From Mycobacterium kyorinense (GTDB lineage: Bacteria > Actinomycetota > Actinomycetes > Mycobacteriales > Mycobacteriaceae): 64,000 bases of DNA. The notes below the pieces were generated by a model. The model saw only the letters and a list, made by a program, of their open reading frames with translations. It did not search any database and was not told where the DNA came from. The first letter of the stretch is position 1; every line of letters starts with the position of its first letter. The stretch covers positions 1-64,000 of the forward strand of contig NZ_LZKJ01000078.1 in assembly GCF_001672775.1 (NCBI RefSeq). The letters run 5' to 3'. Shown here piece after piece: positions 34,862 through 46,518 of the stretch. The translations under genes and the position numbers were made by a program.

Positions 34862-35700
34862 AAGTGCCTCCGGTGGGCTGCGCGGGTGCGGGTGCGCCGG
34901 GCGAAGTAGCGCCCGTCGATGACGTCCACGGCGATCGACTGGCCGAACGCCGCGGACAGATTTTCGGCGGTCAACACATCTGCCAGTAGACCCGATGCGA
35001 CGATCTGCCCCTCCGATAGCAGCATGCAGTGGCTGAACCCCGGTGGAATCTCTTCGACGTGGTGGGTGACCAGCACCAGGGCCGGCGCGTCCGGATCGGC
35101 GGCCAGATCGGTCAGCCGGGTAACCAGCTCCTCACGCCCGCCCAGGTCCAGACCGGCCGCGGGCTCGTCGAGCAACAGCAGCTCGGGATCGGTCATCAGC
35201 GCTCGGGCGATCAGCACCCGCTTGCGCTCCCCCTCCGACAGGGTCTCGTAGCTGCGGTCGGCCAGATGTTCGGCGCCGAGGCTTTCCAGCATGTCGATCG
35301 CGCGGTGGTAGTCGACATCGTCGTAGCGCTCCCGCCAGCGGCCCAGCACCGCGTAGCCCGCCGAGACCACCAAGTCGCGGACCACTTCGGCGCCCGGCAC
35401 CCGCTGCGCCAGCGCCGACGAGCTCAACCCCACCCGGGCCCGCAATTCCGACATGTCGACTCGGCCCAGCCGCTCACCGAGCACATAGGCGACGCCCGAC
35501 GACGGGTGTTCGGCGGCGGCGGCGATGCGCAGCAGCGATGTCTTGCCGGCGCCGTTGGGGCCGATAATCACCCAGCGTTCGTCGAGCTCCACCGCCCAAT
35601 CGACCGGCCCGACCAGGGTTTGGCCGCTGCGGCGCAACGAAACCTCGCGGAAGTCGATCAGCAGGTCGGGGTGCGCTGCGTCGCTGATCTGGTCGGGCAC
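34858..35700 (-). CDS. ABC transporter ATP-binding protein (Rv3041c type)
   Basis: A 280-residue ATPase: Walker A GPNGAGKTSLLRI, signature LSEGERKRVLIARALM, Walker B LLLLDEPAAGLD, H-loop VLVTHHVEEIPPG. It resembles the YlmA/iron-type single-subunit ATPases. No permease gene is adjacent, so the partner is unknown. An ATG at 35700 is the start; the upstream gap holds an inverted repeat. Confidence 0.87.
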   Translation of the reverse strand: MPDQISDAAHPDLLIDFREVSLRRSGQTLVGPVDWAVELDERWVIIGPNGAGKTSLLRIAAAAEHPSSGVAYVLGERLGRVDMSELRARVGLSSSALAQRVPGAEVVRDLVVSAGYAVLGRWRERYDDVDYHRAIDMLESLGAEHLADRSYETLSEGERKRVLIARALMTDPELLLLDEPAAGLDLGGREELVTRLTDLAADPDAPALVLVTHHVEEIPPGFSHCMLLSEGQIVASGLLADVLTAENLSAAFGQSIAVDVIDGRYFARRTRTRAAHRRHL

Positions 35701-35758
35701 CCGACCATCGTGCCGTACGCGGTCCGCGCTGCGTTGCCCGACCCGTGGTGGTGAAGTG

Positions 35759-35821
35759 CCGCGAAAGTGCAGTTATCGACGTCGCCACTTGGAAAACGCG
35801 CCGGTAGTTGCACTTTCGCGG
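35759..35821. repeat. Intergenic inverted repeat
   Basis: Thirteen-base arms CCGCGAAAGTGCA (35759-35771) and its exact complement (35809-35821) flank 37 bases, between serB2 and the ABC ATPase gene, both on the minus strand. The pattern resembles an interspersed mycobacterial intergenic element; a terminator for serB2 is also possible. Confidence 0.7.
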
Positions 35822-35834
35822 GCCGACGGCGCAG

Positions 35835-37085
<1,251 letters not shown>

Positions 37086-37095
37086 CTATCGCTCA

Positions 37096-38841
37096 TCAGG
37101 TGCGAACGCTCACGTCGTCGGCTTCGGTGACGTCGCCGCCCTCGGGATGTGGCCCCCGGCCGATGTGCGCTTCGGCGCGCAGCCGTTCCACCATGTGCGG
37201 GTAGTGCAACTCGAAGGCCGGGCGCTCGGAGCGGATGCGGGGCAACTCGTGGAAGTTGTGCCGCGGCGGCGGGCAACTGGTCGCCCACTCCAGCGAGTTG
37301 CCGTACCCCCACGGGTCGTCGACGGTGACGACTTCGCCATAGCGCCAACTCTTGAAGACGTTCCACACGAACGGCAGCATCGATGCCCCGAGGATGAACG
37401 CCCCGATCGTCGAGACGATGTTGTACATCTGGAAGCCGTCGGTGGGCAGGTAGTCGGCGTAGCGGCGCGGCATACCGGCGTCGCCCACCCAGTGCTGGAT
37501 CAAGAACGTGGTGTGAAAACCGATGAACGTCAACCAGAAATGCAGCTTGCCCAGCCGCTCGTCGAGCAGCCGTCCGGTCATCTTCGGGAACCAGAAGTAC
37601 ACCCCGGCGAAAGTGGAGAACACGATCGTGCCAAACAGCACGTAGTGGAAGTGCGCGACCACGAAGTAGGTGTCGGTGACGTGGAAGTCCAGCGGCGGGC
37701 TGGCCAGCAGCACACCGGTCAGACCGCCGGCCAGGAAGGTGACCGCGAAACCGATCGAGAACAGCATCGGCGTCTCGAACGTCATCTGACCCTTCCACAT
37801 AGTGCCGATCCAGTTGAAGAATTTGATTCCGGTCGGCACCGCGATCAGGTACGTCATGAACGAAAAGAACGGCAGCAGAACAGCTCCGGTGGCGAACATG
37901 TGGTGCGCCCACACGGCGACCGACAACGCGGCGATCGACATCGTCGCGTACACCAGCGTGGTGTAGCCGAAGATCGGTTTGCGGGCGAAGACGGGGAAGA
38001 TCTCGGTGACGATGCCGAAGAACGGCAGCGCCACGACGTAGACCTCCGGGTGCCCGAAGAACCAGAACAAATGCTGCCACAACAAAACTCCGCCATTGGA
38101 GGCGTCGTAGATGTGCGCACCCAGGTGCCGGTCGGCGGCCAACCCGAACAGTGCGGCGGTCAGCAGCGGGAAGATCATCAGCACCAGAATCGACGTGATC
38201 AGGATGTTCCAGGTGAAGATCGGCATCCGGAACATGGTCATCCCCGGGGCGCGCATGCAGACCACCGTGGTGATCATGTTGACCCCACCCAGGATGGTGC
38301 CCAGACCTGCGACGATCAGGCCCACAATCCACAGGTCGGGCCCGGCGCCGGGTGAGTGGATGGCGTCGGTCAACGGGGTGTAGGCGGTCCATCCGAAGTC
38401 CGCAGCTCCACCCGGGGTGATGAAGCCCGCCATTCCGATCAGCGCGCCGAACAGGAACAGCCAGTAGGAGAACGCGTTCAGTCGCGGGAACGCGACGTCG
38501 GGGGCGCCGATTTGCAGCGGCAGCACCAGGTTGGCGAACCCGAACACGATCGGGGTGGCATAGAACAGCAGCATGATCGTGCCGTGCATGGTGAACAGCT
38601 GGTTGAACTGCTCGTTCGACAGGAACTGCAGACCCGGCGCGGCGAGCTCGGTGCGCATCAGCAGCGCCATCAGCCCGCCGATGAAGAAGAAGGCGAAACA
38701 GGTGACGACGTACATGATGCCGATCAGCTTGTGATCGGTGGTGGTCACCAGCTTGTAGACCAGGTTGCCTTTGGGTCCCGTCCGGGCCGGGTAGGGGCGA
38801 CTGGCCTCAAGTTCTCCCAGCGGGGGCGCTTCGGTTGTCAA
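37096..38841 (-). CDS. ctaD: Cytochrome c oxidase subunit I (aa3 type)
   Basis: A 581-residue, twelve-helix haem-copper oxidase subunit. Seen: [15 protein letters not shown] (haem His), [17 protein letters not shown] (CuB His and crosslinked Tyr), [10 protein letters not shown] (CuB His pair), [11 protein letters not shown] (haem a3 His and haem a His). It is the catalytic subunit of the terminal oxidase in the bcc-aa3 supercomplex. TTG 38841 is taken as start because a perfect GGAGG (38847-38851) lies 5 bases upstream and relatives begin [13 protein letters not shown]; a TTG 12 bases upstream lies inside the site. Confidence 0.94.
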   Translation of the reverse strand: MTTEAPPLGELEASRPYPARTGPKGNLVYKLVTTTDHKLIGIMYVVTCFAFFFIGGLMALLMRTELAAPGLQFLSNEQFNQLFTMHGTIMLLFYATPIVFGFANLVLPLQIGAPDVAFPRLNAFSYWLFLFGALIGMAGFITPGGAADFGWTAYTPLTDAIHSPGAGPDLWIVGLIVAGLGTILGGVNMITTVVCMRAPGMTMFRMPIFTWNILITSILVLMIFPLLTAALFGLAADRHLGAHIYDASNGGVLLWQHLFWFFGHPEVYVVALPFFGIVTEIFPVFARKPIFGYTTLVYATMSIAALSVAVWAHHMFATGAVLLPFFSFMTYLIAVPTGIKFFNWIGTMWKGQMTFETPMLFSIGFAVTFLAGGLTGVLLASPPLDFHVTDTYFVVAHFHYVLFGTIVFSTFAGVYFWFPKMTGRLLDERLGKLHFWLTFIGFHTTFLIQHWVGDAGMPRRYADYLPTDGFQMYNIVSTIGAFILGASMLPFVWNVFKSWRYGEVVTVDDPWGYGNSLEWATSCPPPRHNFHELPRIRSERPAFELHYPHMVERLRAEAHIGRGPHPEGGDVTEADDVSVRT

Positions 38842-38846
38842 GAGCT

Positions 38847-38851
38847 CCTCC
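38847..38851 (-). promoter_or_regulatory. Ribosome binding site deciding the ctaD TTG start
   Basis: GGAGG on the minus strand, 5 bases before TTG 38841. It overlaps the alternative TTG 38853, which therefore cannot use it. Confidence 0.7.
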
Positions 38852-38995
38852 AAACGTCGAACAAGGCACCGGGATTCTCACTGAATCCTAACCTCTGATC
38901 GGTCGCGTGACGGGCCGGGTCCTACAAACTGTCGTAATTGGCGGGGCGGCCTCGTCGCGCTGGTCGCGAGCTGCGCGGATGTTACCGTCGGACGC

Positions 38996-40105
38996 GTGCT
39001 GTTCAGCGGTGTCCGACCAGGCCTTGCGCTTGCCGCAGCCGCTGGTGCGACGGCAATTTCGGTCACGTTGTGCACTAGTTGCAGCTCCGGGGGGCGACCG
39101 CCGCCGGAGGCGTCGCGATCGGTGATCACCAGCACCACCCAGATCGCCGGCGCCGGCGTGCTGGGCAACCACCGCAGACCCGACGAGTCGTGTGCAAATC
39201 AACCGGCTCAGGTCGATCCGGGCTCATCGATGCGGCAGGCACACAACGCTGCGGGCGTGAACCCCGAGGTGGTCGACGTGCACGCCGATCCGCAGCGCAT
39301 CGTCGCGTTGTCCGGAGATGCGCTCGACGCGCTGTGCGCGCTGGGCCTGCAGTCCCGCATCGTTTCGGCTGCCTTGCCCGACGGCTCGTCGAGCCAGCCG
39401 TCGTATCTAGGCACAGTCGTGCACGACCTGCCCGGGGTGGGCACCCGCAGCGCTCCAGACGTGGCCGCGATCGCCGCGGCCAAGCCGGATCTGATCCTCG
39501 GCTCGCAAGCCGTGACGCCGCGGCTCTACCCGCAGTTGGCGGCCATTGCCCCGACCGTGTTCACCGCGGCGCCAGGAGCTGCCTGGCAGGACAACCTGCG
39601 CGGGATCGGGGCAGCCACCGGTCGCGCCGACGCCGCGGCTGGGTTGATTCGTGATTTCACCGCCCGGGCCGGCGAAACCGGCGCCGCACACGACGCCGCC
39701 CACTTCCAGGCATCGGTCGTGCAGTTCACCGAGAGCAGCGTACGGGTGTACGGCGCCGACAACTTCCCGGCCAGTGTGCTGAAGGCCGTCGGGGTCGATC
39801 GGCCACCGGCGCAACGCTTCACCGACAAGCCCTATATCGAGATCGGGACCACCGACGCCAACCTGGCCGGCACGCCGGATCTCAGCGCGGCCGACGCCGA
39901 CATTGTCTATGTGTCTTTCGCGTCACCGGCCGCCAAAGACCGCGCACCGACCGTGCTCGAAAGCGATGCCTGGCGCAAGCTGTCCGCCTACCGCGACAAC
40001 CGGGTGTTCATCGTCAACAACGAGGTGTGGCAGACCGGGCAGGGCCTTATCGCCGCCCGCGGCGTGGTCGACGACCTGCGCTGGGTCAACGCGCCGATCA
40101 ACTGA
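38996..40105 (+). CDS. fecB: Iron-siderophore-binding lipoprotein (FecB type)
   Basis: A 369-residue exported binding protein of the periplasmic helical-backbone class. N-terminal signal (ALAAAAGATAISVTLCTSCS) has a poor lipobox around Cys 29. Mature part: DPQRIVALSGDALDALCALG, VHDLPGVGTRSAPDVAAIAA, PDLILGSQAVTPRLYPQLAA, VVQFTESSVRVYGADNFPAS. Known: Rv3044 FecB binds heme/siderophore-type ligands and affects envelope integrity. A TACCGT hexamer seven bases before GTG 38996 fits a leaderless start. Divergent from ctaD. Confidence 0.9.
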   Translation: MLFSGVRPGLALAAAAGATAISVTLCTSCSSGGRPPPEASRSVITSTTQIAGAGVLGNHRRPDESCANQPAQVDPGSSMRQAHNAAGVNPEVVDVHADPQRIVALSGDALDALCALGLQSRIVSAALPDGSSSQPSYLGTVVHDLPGVGTRSAPDVAAIAAAKPDLILGSQAVTPRLYPQLAAIAPTVFTAAPGAAWQDNLRGIGAATGRADAAAGLIRDFTARAGETGAAHDAAHFQASVVQFTESSVRVYGADNFPASVLKAVGVDRPPAQRFTDKPYIEIGTTDANLAGTPDLSAADADIVYVSFASPAAKDRAPTVLESDAWRKLSAYRDNRVFIVNNEVWQTGQGLIAARGVVDDLRWVNAPIN

Positions 40106-40116
40106 CGACCGATCAC

Positions 40117-40149
40117 GCCCACGAGCGTCACGCCAGCGTGACGCTGGGC
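40117..40149. terminator. Strong hairpin after fecB
   Basis: Perfect 10-base arms AGCGTCACGC and GCGTGACGCT (40124-40133, 40136-40145) with a 2-base loop; outer GCCC/GGGC pairs extend it past a 3-base bulge. It starts 12 bases after the fecB stop. No U tract follows, as is common for mycobacterial hairpin terminators. Confidence 0.6.
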
Positions 40150-40190
40150 GGTGGACGGCTGTGAGATTGCCCTCACGAGGAAGAAATACA

Positions 40191-40201
40191 TAGGTTACCT
40201 A
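40191..40201. promoter_or_regulatory. Palindrome in the adhC promoter region
   Basis: TAGGTTACCTA is an 11-base palindrome, followed at once by CCTAGG-type and TATTCT sequence that could hold a -10 box. It lies 76 bases before the adhC start. Regulator not known. Confidence 0.4.
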
Positions 40202-40276
40202 GGCTATTCTGGCTAGGTCCGTCTTACTCGGACTTCTCAATCTGATGCTGCGATCCGCGTAATCAAGAGGTTTGTG

Positions 40277-41317
40277 ATGAGCACTGTTTCCGCCTATGCC
40301 GCCACGTCAGCGACCGAGCCGCTGACCAAGACGACGATCACCCGCCGCGACCCGGGGCCCCACGATGTGGCCATCGACATCAAGTTTGCCGGCATCTGCC
40401 ACTCCGATATCCACACTGTCAAAGCCGAATGGGGTCAACCGAACTACCCGGTGGTGCCCGGCCACGAGATCGCCGGCGTGGTGACGGCCGTGGGCTCGGA
40501 GGTCACCAAGCACAAAGTGGGCGACCGCGTCGGGGTCGGCTGTTTCGTGGACTCCTGCCGTGAGTGCAGCAGTTGCCGGGCCGGCCTGGAGCAGTACTGC
40601 AAGCAGGGACCGATGGGCACCTACAACAGCGTCGACCGGGACGGCCAGCCGACCCAGGGTGGTTACAGCGGCGCGATCGTCGTCGACGAGAACTACGTGC
40701 TGCGCATCCCCGACGCGCTGCCGCTGGACGCCGCGGCGCCGCTGCTGTGCGCCGGCATCACGCTGTATTCCCCACTGCGGCACTGGAATGCCGGGCCGGG
40801 CAAGCGGATCGCGGTGATCGGCCTGGGCGGTCTGGGACACATGGGCGTCAAGCTGGCTACCGCGATGGGCGCCGAAGTCACGGTGCTGTCGCAGTCGCTG
40901 AAGAAGATGGAAGACGGCCTGCGCCTGGGCGCAAAGCATTACTACGCCACCTCGGATCCTGAGACCTTCAAGACGCTGCGCGACGGCTTCGATCTGATCA
41001 TCAACACCGTCTCGGCCAACCTCGATCTCAGCGAATACCTGAAACTGCTCGATGTCGACGGGACCATGGTCGAGCTCGGGATGCCCGAGCACCCGATGGA
41101 AGTCCCGGCGTTCCCGCTGGCAGCCTGGCGGCGCAGCCTGTCCGGTTCGCTGATCGGCGGTATCGCCGAGACGCAGGAGATGTTGGACTTCTGCGCCGAG
41201 CACAACGTGACGCCCGAAATCGAGGTCATCGAACCCGACTACGTCAACGTGGCCTACGAGCGGGTGCTGGCCAGCGACGTGCGCTACCGCTTCGTGATCG
41301 ACACGTCGACGCTCTAA
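40277..41317 (+). CDS. adhC: Zinc- and NADP-dependent alcohol dehydrogenase (AdhC type)
   Basis: A 346-residue medium-chain dehydrogenase of the cinnamyl-alcohol type. Seen: catalytic zinc motif [27 protein letters not shown], structural zinc cysteines [20 protein letters not shown], cofactor loop [15 protein letters not shown]. It reduces aldehydes with NADPH. ATG 40277 follows AGAGG by six bases and is preferred over GTG 40274. It overlaps the convergent DUF3349 gene by four bases. Confidence 0.93.
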   Translation: MSTVSAYAATSATEPLTKTTITRRDPGPHDVAIDIKFAGICHSDIHTVKAEWGQPNYPVVPGHEIAGVVTAVGSEVTKHKVGDRVGVGCFVDSCRECSSCRAGLEQYCKQGPMGTYNSVDRDGQPTQGGYSGAIVVDENYVLRIPDALPLDAAAPLLCAGITLYSPLRHWNAGPGKRIAVIGLGGLGHMGVKLATAMGAEVTVLSQSLKKMEDGLRLGAKHYYATSDPETFKTLRDGFDLIINTVSANLDLSEYLKLLDVDGTMVELGMPEHPMEVPAFPLAAWRRSLSGSLIGGIAETQEMLDFCAEHNVTPEIEVIEPDYVNVAYERVLASDVRYRFVIDTSTL

Positions 41318-41646
41318 GCGCTTTCAGCGTCGACCTCGACCCCGACCAGCGGCCAGCCGGCCGCGGCCAGGATCCCGGCGACGCGCTGGATGTTTTCCGG
41401 ACCGGCGTCGTAGTGCGTCATGTCCGAGATGAACTCGGCGATCTCGTCGTGGTGAATCTGGCCGCCCTCCAACGCCTTTGATCCGCCGACGGTGATGTTA
41501 TGCACCACCTCGGCGACCTGCTCTTCGGTCAGCGGAGTGCTGCGCAGCAGCGCCAGCAACGGAACCCGGTCCGGTCCGGGCACACCGTCGGGATAACCGA
41601 CTTGCAGCCAACGAAGCACCGAGCTGAGAAACGAAGTGGTAGCCAC
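41314..41646 (-). CDS. DUF3349 protein (Rv3046c type)
   Basis: A 110-residue protein beginning [20 protein letters not shown] from GTG 41646, with [20 protein letters not shown] and a C-terminal [12 protein letters not shown]. This is the small helical DUF3349 family of mycobacteria; function unknown. Longer in-frame starts upstream add non-conserved sequence. Confidence 0.8.
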   Translation of the reverse strand: MATTSFLSSVLRWLQVGYPDGVPGPDRVPLLALLRSTPLTEEQVAEVVHNITVGGSKALEGGQIHHDEIAEFISDMTHYDAGPENIQRVAGILAAAGWPLVGVEVDAESA

Positions 41647-41777
41647 GGTGTCTAGTGTGCCGCCGCCACGGTGACCAGCGCTACTGACACGCAGTGTGAC
41701 CCACACAATTGATATGTCGTTCACAGGCTTTCGCGGGGGAAGGCTAGATTCCAGTCCAACGCGCAGACTTCGGCTGT

Positions 41778-43319
41778 TCATCGGCGGCCGGTGGCCGGGG
41801 CGAGGCGCGCCATCCCGCGGATAAGCCACGGTGCGCGCGTTGCGATCAGCTCCACGGCGCGGTCCGAGCGGTGCATCGCGGTCCGACGGCCCGGCGTCGG
41901 CATTGCCGCCAGTTCCGCCTCCGGCGATCCAGCCCGCGGGCCGCGGCGATCCACAGCCAGCAGTTGCCAAATGCCCGGCACGCCACGCAATTCGACGTTG
42001 CCCCGGTCCTCGAAGCCGGCGCCCGAGCCGACGACCAAGTCACGCACGGTGCGGGACACGAGAATGTCGCCCGCGCCTGCGTACCCGAGGATCCGCGCCG
42101 CGATGTGTACCGCGATCCCCCCGATGTCGTTGTCGAGTAACTCGCATTCGCCGGTGTGGATGCCGACGCGAATCTGGATGCCCAGGGTCTCGGCGTCAGC
42201 GCGCAACGCCTCGGCGCAGCGGATGGCCTGCGTCGGGCCGTCGAAGGTGGTGAGATGGCCGTCGCCGGTGCTTTTGACCACCGTGCCGCCGAACCGTTGC
42301 GTGAGGTCGGCGGTGATCTCACCAAAGCGGTGCAGCACCGCACGCCACTGCTCATCGCCCGCTGCCGCGGCGTGTTCGGTCGAGGCGACCATGTCGGTGA
42401 ACAAGACGGTGCGCAGCGCGCGATGCGACTGTGCCGGCGCGGCATGGCTGCCGGTGAGGAACTCCTCGATGCCCGTCAGGATCTTGTCGGGCTCGGTTAA
42501 GAACGGTGCGTGGTCCACGCCCTCGACCTCGAGGTAGCGCGCGCCGGGGATGTGGTCGGCGAGATACCGGCCGCCCTGCACCGGGACCGCGGGATCTTCG
42601 CGGGCGTGGATGACCAGGGTCGGCACGGTGATCGTCGGCAGGATCGGCCGCAGGTCAGTCAGAAAGGCTGCTTCGAATGACGCGCGCGCCATTCCCGGGC
42701 TCGCGCTCATACGCTCCAACATTGCGAGCTGGCGTATCGACCGGACCGACGGCGAGCTGATGCTGGCTGCCGCACCGGTACCCCACCCCGAGCGCACGGC
42801 GCGGCCGGCTTCTAGCCAGCGGGTGAGTTGTTCAATCGACGGCGTGTAGGTCTCACCCAGCTCGGACAGGAAACGCGCCCGCAGCTGGCCGGGGTCGCGA
42901 TCCATGTCGTCCCACACGCCTGGATTGAATGCGTATGTGCCGCAGAGGATCAGCGCCCGCACACGCTCCGGGCGCGCGGCCGCGAACATCATCGACGCCG
43001 GTCCACCGTCACTTAGACCGGAGATGACCGCCTGTCCGAAGCCGACGGCGTCCATCACGGCCTCGATCTCGGTCACCCGATCATCCAGCGTGCGAACTTT
43101 CGGCACCGGGTCGGACAGCCCGACCCCGGCCTTGTCGAACAAAAGGACGCGACAGAACGTGGCGAGCTGCTCCATGAACGCTTTGTATTGCGGCAGAGTC
43201 CAGGCCAGCTCGAGGTGGCTGACGAACGGTCCGACGACGACGAGCTCGACAGGCGCGTCACCGACTACCTGATACGCCAAGCTGAGATCGCCACACGATG
43301 CGTATGACGTTTCCGTCAC
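41778..43319 (-). CDS. Alpha/beta hydrolase fused to class III nucleotide cyclase domain
   Basis: A 513-residue fusion. Residues 1-290 are an alpha/beta hydrolase: VVVGPFVSHLELAW, VLLFDKAGVGLSDP, nucleophile elbow VISGLSDGGPASMMF and His in EGVDHAPFLTEPD. From about 300 comes a class III cyclase: RTVLFTDMVASTEHAA (metal Asp), KSTGDGHLTTFDGP (second Asp), IRVGIHTGECELL and IAVHIAARILGYAG. The transition-state Asn is His here (AVHIAARI), while the Arg is kept; this variant is seen in related mycobacterial proteins and may be weakly active. It sits where Rv3047c lies in M. tuberculosis. Confidence 0.87.
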   Translation of the reverse strand: MTETSYASCGDLSLAYQVVGDAPVELVVVGPFVSHLELAWTLPQYKAFMEQLATFCRVLLFDKAGVGLSDPVPKVRTLDDRVTEIEAVMDAVGFGQAVISGLSDGGPASMMFAAARPERVRALILCGTYAFNPGVWDDMDRDPGQLRARFLSELGETYTPSIEQLTRWLEAGRAVRSGWGTGAAASISSPSVRSIRQLAMLERMSASPGMARASFEAAFLTDLRPILPTITVPTLVIHAREDPAVPVQGGRYLADHIPGARYLEVEGVDHAPFLTEPDKILTGIEEFLTGSHAAPAQSHRALRTVLFTDMVASTEHAAAAGDEQWRAVLHRFGEITADLTQRFGGTVVKSTGDGHLTTFDGPTQAIRCAEALRADAETLGIQIRVGIHTGECELLDNDIGGIAVHIAARILGYAGAGDILVSRTVRDLVVGSGAGFEDRGNVELRGVPGIWQLLAVDRRGPRAGSPEAELAAMPTPGRRTAMHRSDRAVELIATRAPWLIRGMARLAPATGRR

Positions 43320-43368
43320 CGGTTGAGCGTACTGCCGATCTCGCTGCTCGGCGGGCCTACCAGCCTCT

Positions 43369-44355
<987 letters not shown>

Positions 44356-44392
44356 TCACCAGGACGGATTGTCAGCCGTGTTCGGACCTCAA

Positions 44393-44440
44393 ACACTACC
44401 CCTGGGGTGCGACAAGTAGCCGCAACACCAGAAGTTGTGT
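44393..44440. promoter_or_regulatory. nrdF2: Candidate NrdR box pair before nrdF2
   Basis: Box 1, 44393-44408, is ACACTACCCCTGGGGT; box 2, 44425-44440, is ACACCAGAAGTTGTGT. Against the known NrdR consensus (acaCwAtATaTwGtgt) they match about 10 and 12 of 16. Centres are 32 bases apart, equal to the pair before nrdHIE. Confidence 0.55.
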
Positions 44441-44487
44441 TGCCGTGTCGCGCGGCCCGCCCGGGTTCGACCGCCGCGCGCGGGGGT

Positions 44488-45489
44488 ATGGCAAGTGCCG
44501 TGGACATCCTCGGCCCGGCTACGCATGCCGCACAACGCCTTGTTTCCCTCTACCGCCGAACGGGAGCCGACGTGCCGTTCGGCGATCCGCTGCCCTCACA
44601 TGGCACCGAAATGGAGGGCTGGTTCTGGCGACTTTCCGATCCCTCCGACGGACGCGTGGTCGTCGCGCTGTGCAGCGCAAACCAGCACCCCGCCGGCGAC
44701 TGGTCGACTGCCGCGATCGCGCTGCATCCCGGCGGCGTGGTGCGTTCTGCTGCGATCGACGACGTCAGTGCCGACCGCACGCAATTTTCGGTCAGCGCCC
44801 GCGCGGGCACCGACTTCGTCGAAGCCAACGCCAAGCGGCTGGCGATGGCCATCGGCGACAGCGCGGTGGACCTCACCATTACCCGAGAATTCCGATGGCC
44901 GAAGGCATTTGGCGGTGGTGGAGTCGCCTCGTCGGTGCCGTTCTTGAATCAATACTGGCATCCGTACCGACTGGACGCGAAGGCCTCGGGAACAGTGACA
45001 TGCGAAGACCAACATTGGCGGTTTACCGACGCCACATTGTATTGCGAACGCAACTGGGGTGCCGGTTTCCCACGTCGCTGGTGGTGGGGTCAGGCCCACG
45101 ACTTCGGCGAAGCCGACGTGTCTGTCGCGTTCCCGGGAGGCCTGTTGGAGTTCGGACCGCTGCGGCAGGAGGTGACCGGAGTTGTTGTGCGACTACAGGA
45201 TCGGGTCCTGCGCATCACTCCCCCCGCGTGGGTGTCGTCCAGGTGCGATGGACAGCGGTGGCGGGTCGACGCCCGCAGCGCGCGCTATCGCGTTGAGCTA
45301 GATGGGTGTGGCGACGACGCGGGGCCCCACGTGCTTCCGGTACCGCTGCCCGCGCAGCGCCGCAACATCGACGCCGACTACGAATATCTGGCCGGCACTT
45401 TGCGCTGCACGGTCCGCGAATGGGGCCGTGTCATTTTCGATGGCACGACGCAGTTGGCGGGTCTGGAAATCGGCAGTCGGCCAGCCTAG
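44488..45489 (+). CDS. Tocopherol-cyclase-like protein
   Basis: A 333-residue protein: EMEGWFWRLSDPSDGRVVVA, LNQYWHPYRLDAKASGTVTC, CERNWGAGFPRRWWWGQAHD, and beta-rich repeats to the end, the pattern of the tocopherol cyclase-like family (plant VTE1 and bacterial relatives). Mycobacteria make no tocopherol, so a prenyl-quinone or lipid substrate is likelier. ATG 44488 (MASAVDIL) is used; the frame is open upstream antisense to nrdF2, which is a shadow. Not present at this place in M. tuberculosis. Confidence 0.75.
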   Translation: MASAVDILGPATHAAQRLVSLYRRTGADVPFGDPLPSHGTEMEGWFWRLSDPSDGRVVVALCSANQHPAGDWSTAAIALHPGGVVRSAAIDDVSADRTQFSVSARAGTDFVEANAKRLAMAIGDSAVDLTITREFRWPKAFGGGGVASSVPFLNQYWHPYRLDAKASGTVTCEDQHWRFTDATLYCERNWGAGFPRRWWWGQAHDFGEADVSVAFPGGLLEFGPLRQEVTGVVVRLQDRVLRITPPAWVSSRCDGQRWRVDARSARYRVELDGCGDDAGPHVLPVPLPAQRRNIDADYEYLAGTLRCTVREWGRVIFDGTTQLAGLEIGSRPA

Positions 45490-45513
45490 GCCCCTGTTCA
45501 ACAGACGGGGCAA

Positions 45514-45533
45514 CATGTACCATTTGGTACATG
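45514..45533. promoter_or_regulatory. Palindromic operator covering the SRPBCC start codon
   Basis: CATGTACCATTTGGTACATG is a perfect palindrome (9-base arms, 2-base centre) that ends in the ATG of the next gene. A TetR gene follows in the same operon, so autoregulation is likely. Confidence 0.7.
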
Positions 45534-45977
45534 ATTACCGAAGACAGTGTCGAAATCGATGCGTCGCCGCAGCTGGTTTGGCAGGTATTCAGCGACGTCG
45601 AGCGCTGGCCTGAGTGGACGGCGTCAGTGACGTCGCTGTCCGCGGTGGACGGCCCCGGGCTCGCGGTCGGCAAGCGGTTCGCGATCAAGCAGCCGCGCAT
45701 GGCGAAGCTGGTCTGGCAGGTCACCGAGGTCGAGCCGGGCTCGTCGTGGACGTGGGTGCAGCGCGCGCCCGGGGCGTCGACCACCGCGCGCCATGAAGTG
45801 ATCCCCCAACCCGGCGGCCGCACCCTGGTGCGCCAACAACTCGACCAGCGCGGCCCGCTCGGCACTCTGGTCGCACGGCTGATGAGATCGATGACCAAGC
45901 GCTACCTCAAACTGGAGGCCCAAGGGCTCAAGGCCCGGTCTGAGCAACTCAGCCGCGCCAATGCCTCGCACCCCTGA
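45531..45977 (+). CDS. SRPBCC family protein
   Basis: A 148-residue START-like ligand-binding protein: VEIDASPQLVWQVFSDVERW, PEWTASVTSLSAVDGPGLAV, SWTWVQRAPGASTTARHEVI and a C-terminal helix LVARLMRSMTKRYLKLEAQG. Ligand unknown. ATG 45531 lies within the palindromic operator. It overlaps the TetR start by 17 bases, so the two genes are one unit. Confidence 0.82.
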   Translation: MITEDSVEIDASPQLVWQVFSDVERWPEWTASVTSLSAVDGPGLAVGKRFAIKQPRMAKLVWQVTEVEPGSSWTWVQRAPGASTTARHEVIPQPGGRTLVRQQLDQRGPLGTLVARLMRSMTKRYLKLEAQGLKARSEQLSRANASHP

Positions 45978-46518
45978 CGCGGCACGGCGCCGGCAGCTCC
46001 TCGACGCGCTGGTCGCGGAGTTCGCCGCGAGCGGCGTCGGCGACCGTTCGCTGCGCGACGTGGCCGCCGCCGTCGGCACCAGCCATCGAATGTTGCTGCA
46101 CCACTTCGGCTCTCGAGAGGACCTGCTCGTGGCGATCGTCGAGGAGGTCGAGCACCGCCAGATGGCGCTCTTGCGCGACCTGCCCACCGAGCCGGCCGAG
46201 GGCTTTGCCGCAATGTGGGCCGACCTGCAACGGCCCGAACTGCGGCAATTCGAGCGCCTCTTCTTTGAGTGTTACGCCCGCGCCGCCCAGGGCGAAAAGC
46301 CTTTCGCCCGAATGGTTCCCGGCGCCGTCGACAGCTGGCTGGCCGAGGCCCAGGACCTCGACGGCACGGTCGACCCCGCCATGGCGAGGCTCGGGCTGGC
46401 CGTCATTCGCGGGCTCCTGCTGGACCTCGTGGCCACCGACGACGAAGCCGGCGTCGACGCGGCCGCTGCGGCTTTCGCTCGCCTACTGGGCGGTGACGGC
46501 CTTGCGGGCGGCGCGTGA
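45961..46518 (+). CDS. TetR family regulator
   Basis: A 185-residue TetR protein with helix-turn-helix SLRDVAAAVGTSHRMLLHHFGSREDLLV near residues 29-56. The ligand-binding part is variable. It probably binds the palindrome at 45514 and controls its own SRPBCC partner. The 3' end overlaps the convergent monooxygenase by 36 bases. Confidence 0.86.
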   Translation: MPRTPDAARRRQLLDALVAEFAASGVGDRSLRDVAAAVGTSHRMLLHHFGSREDLLVAIVEEVEHRQMALLRDLPTEPAEGFAAMWADLQRPELRQFERLFFECYARAAQGEKPFARMVPGAVDSWLAEAQDLDGTVDPAMARLGLAVIRGLLLDLVATDDEAGVDAAAAAFARLLGGDGLAGGA

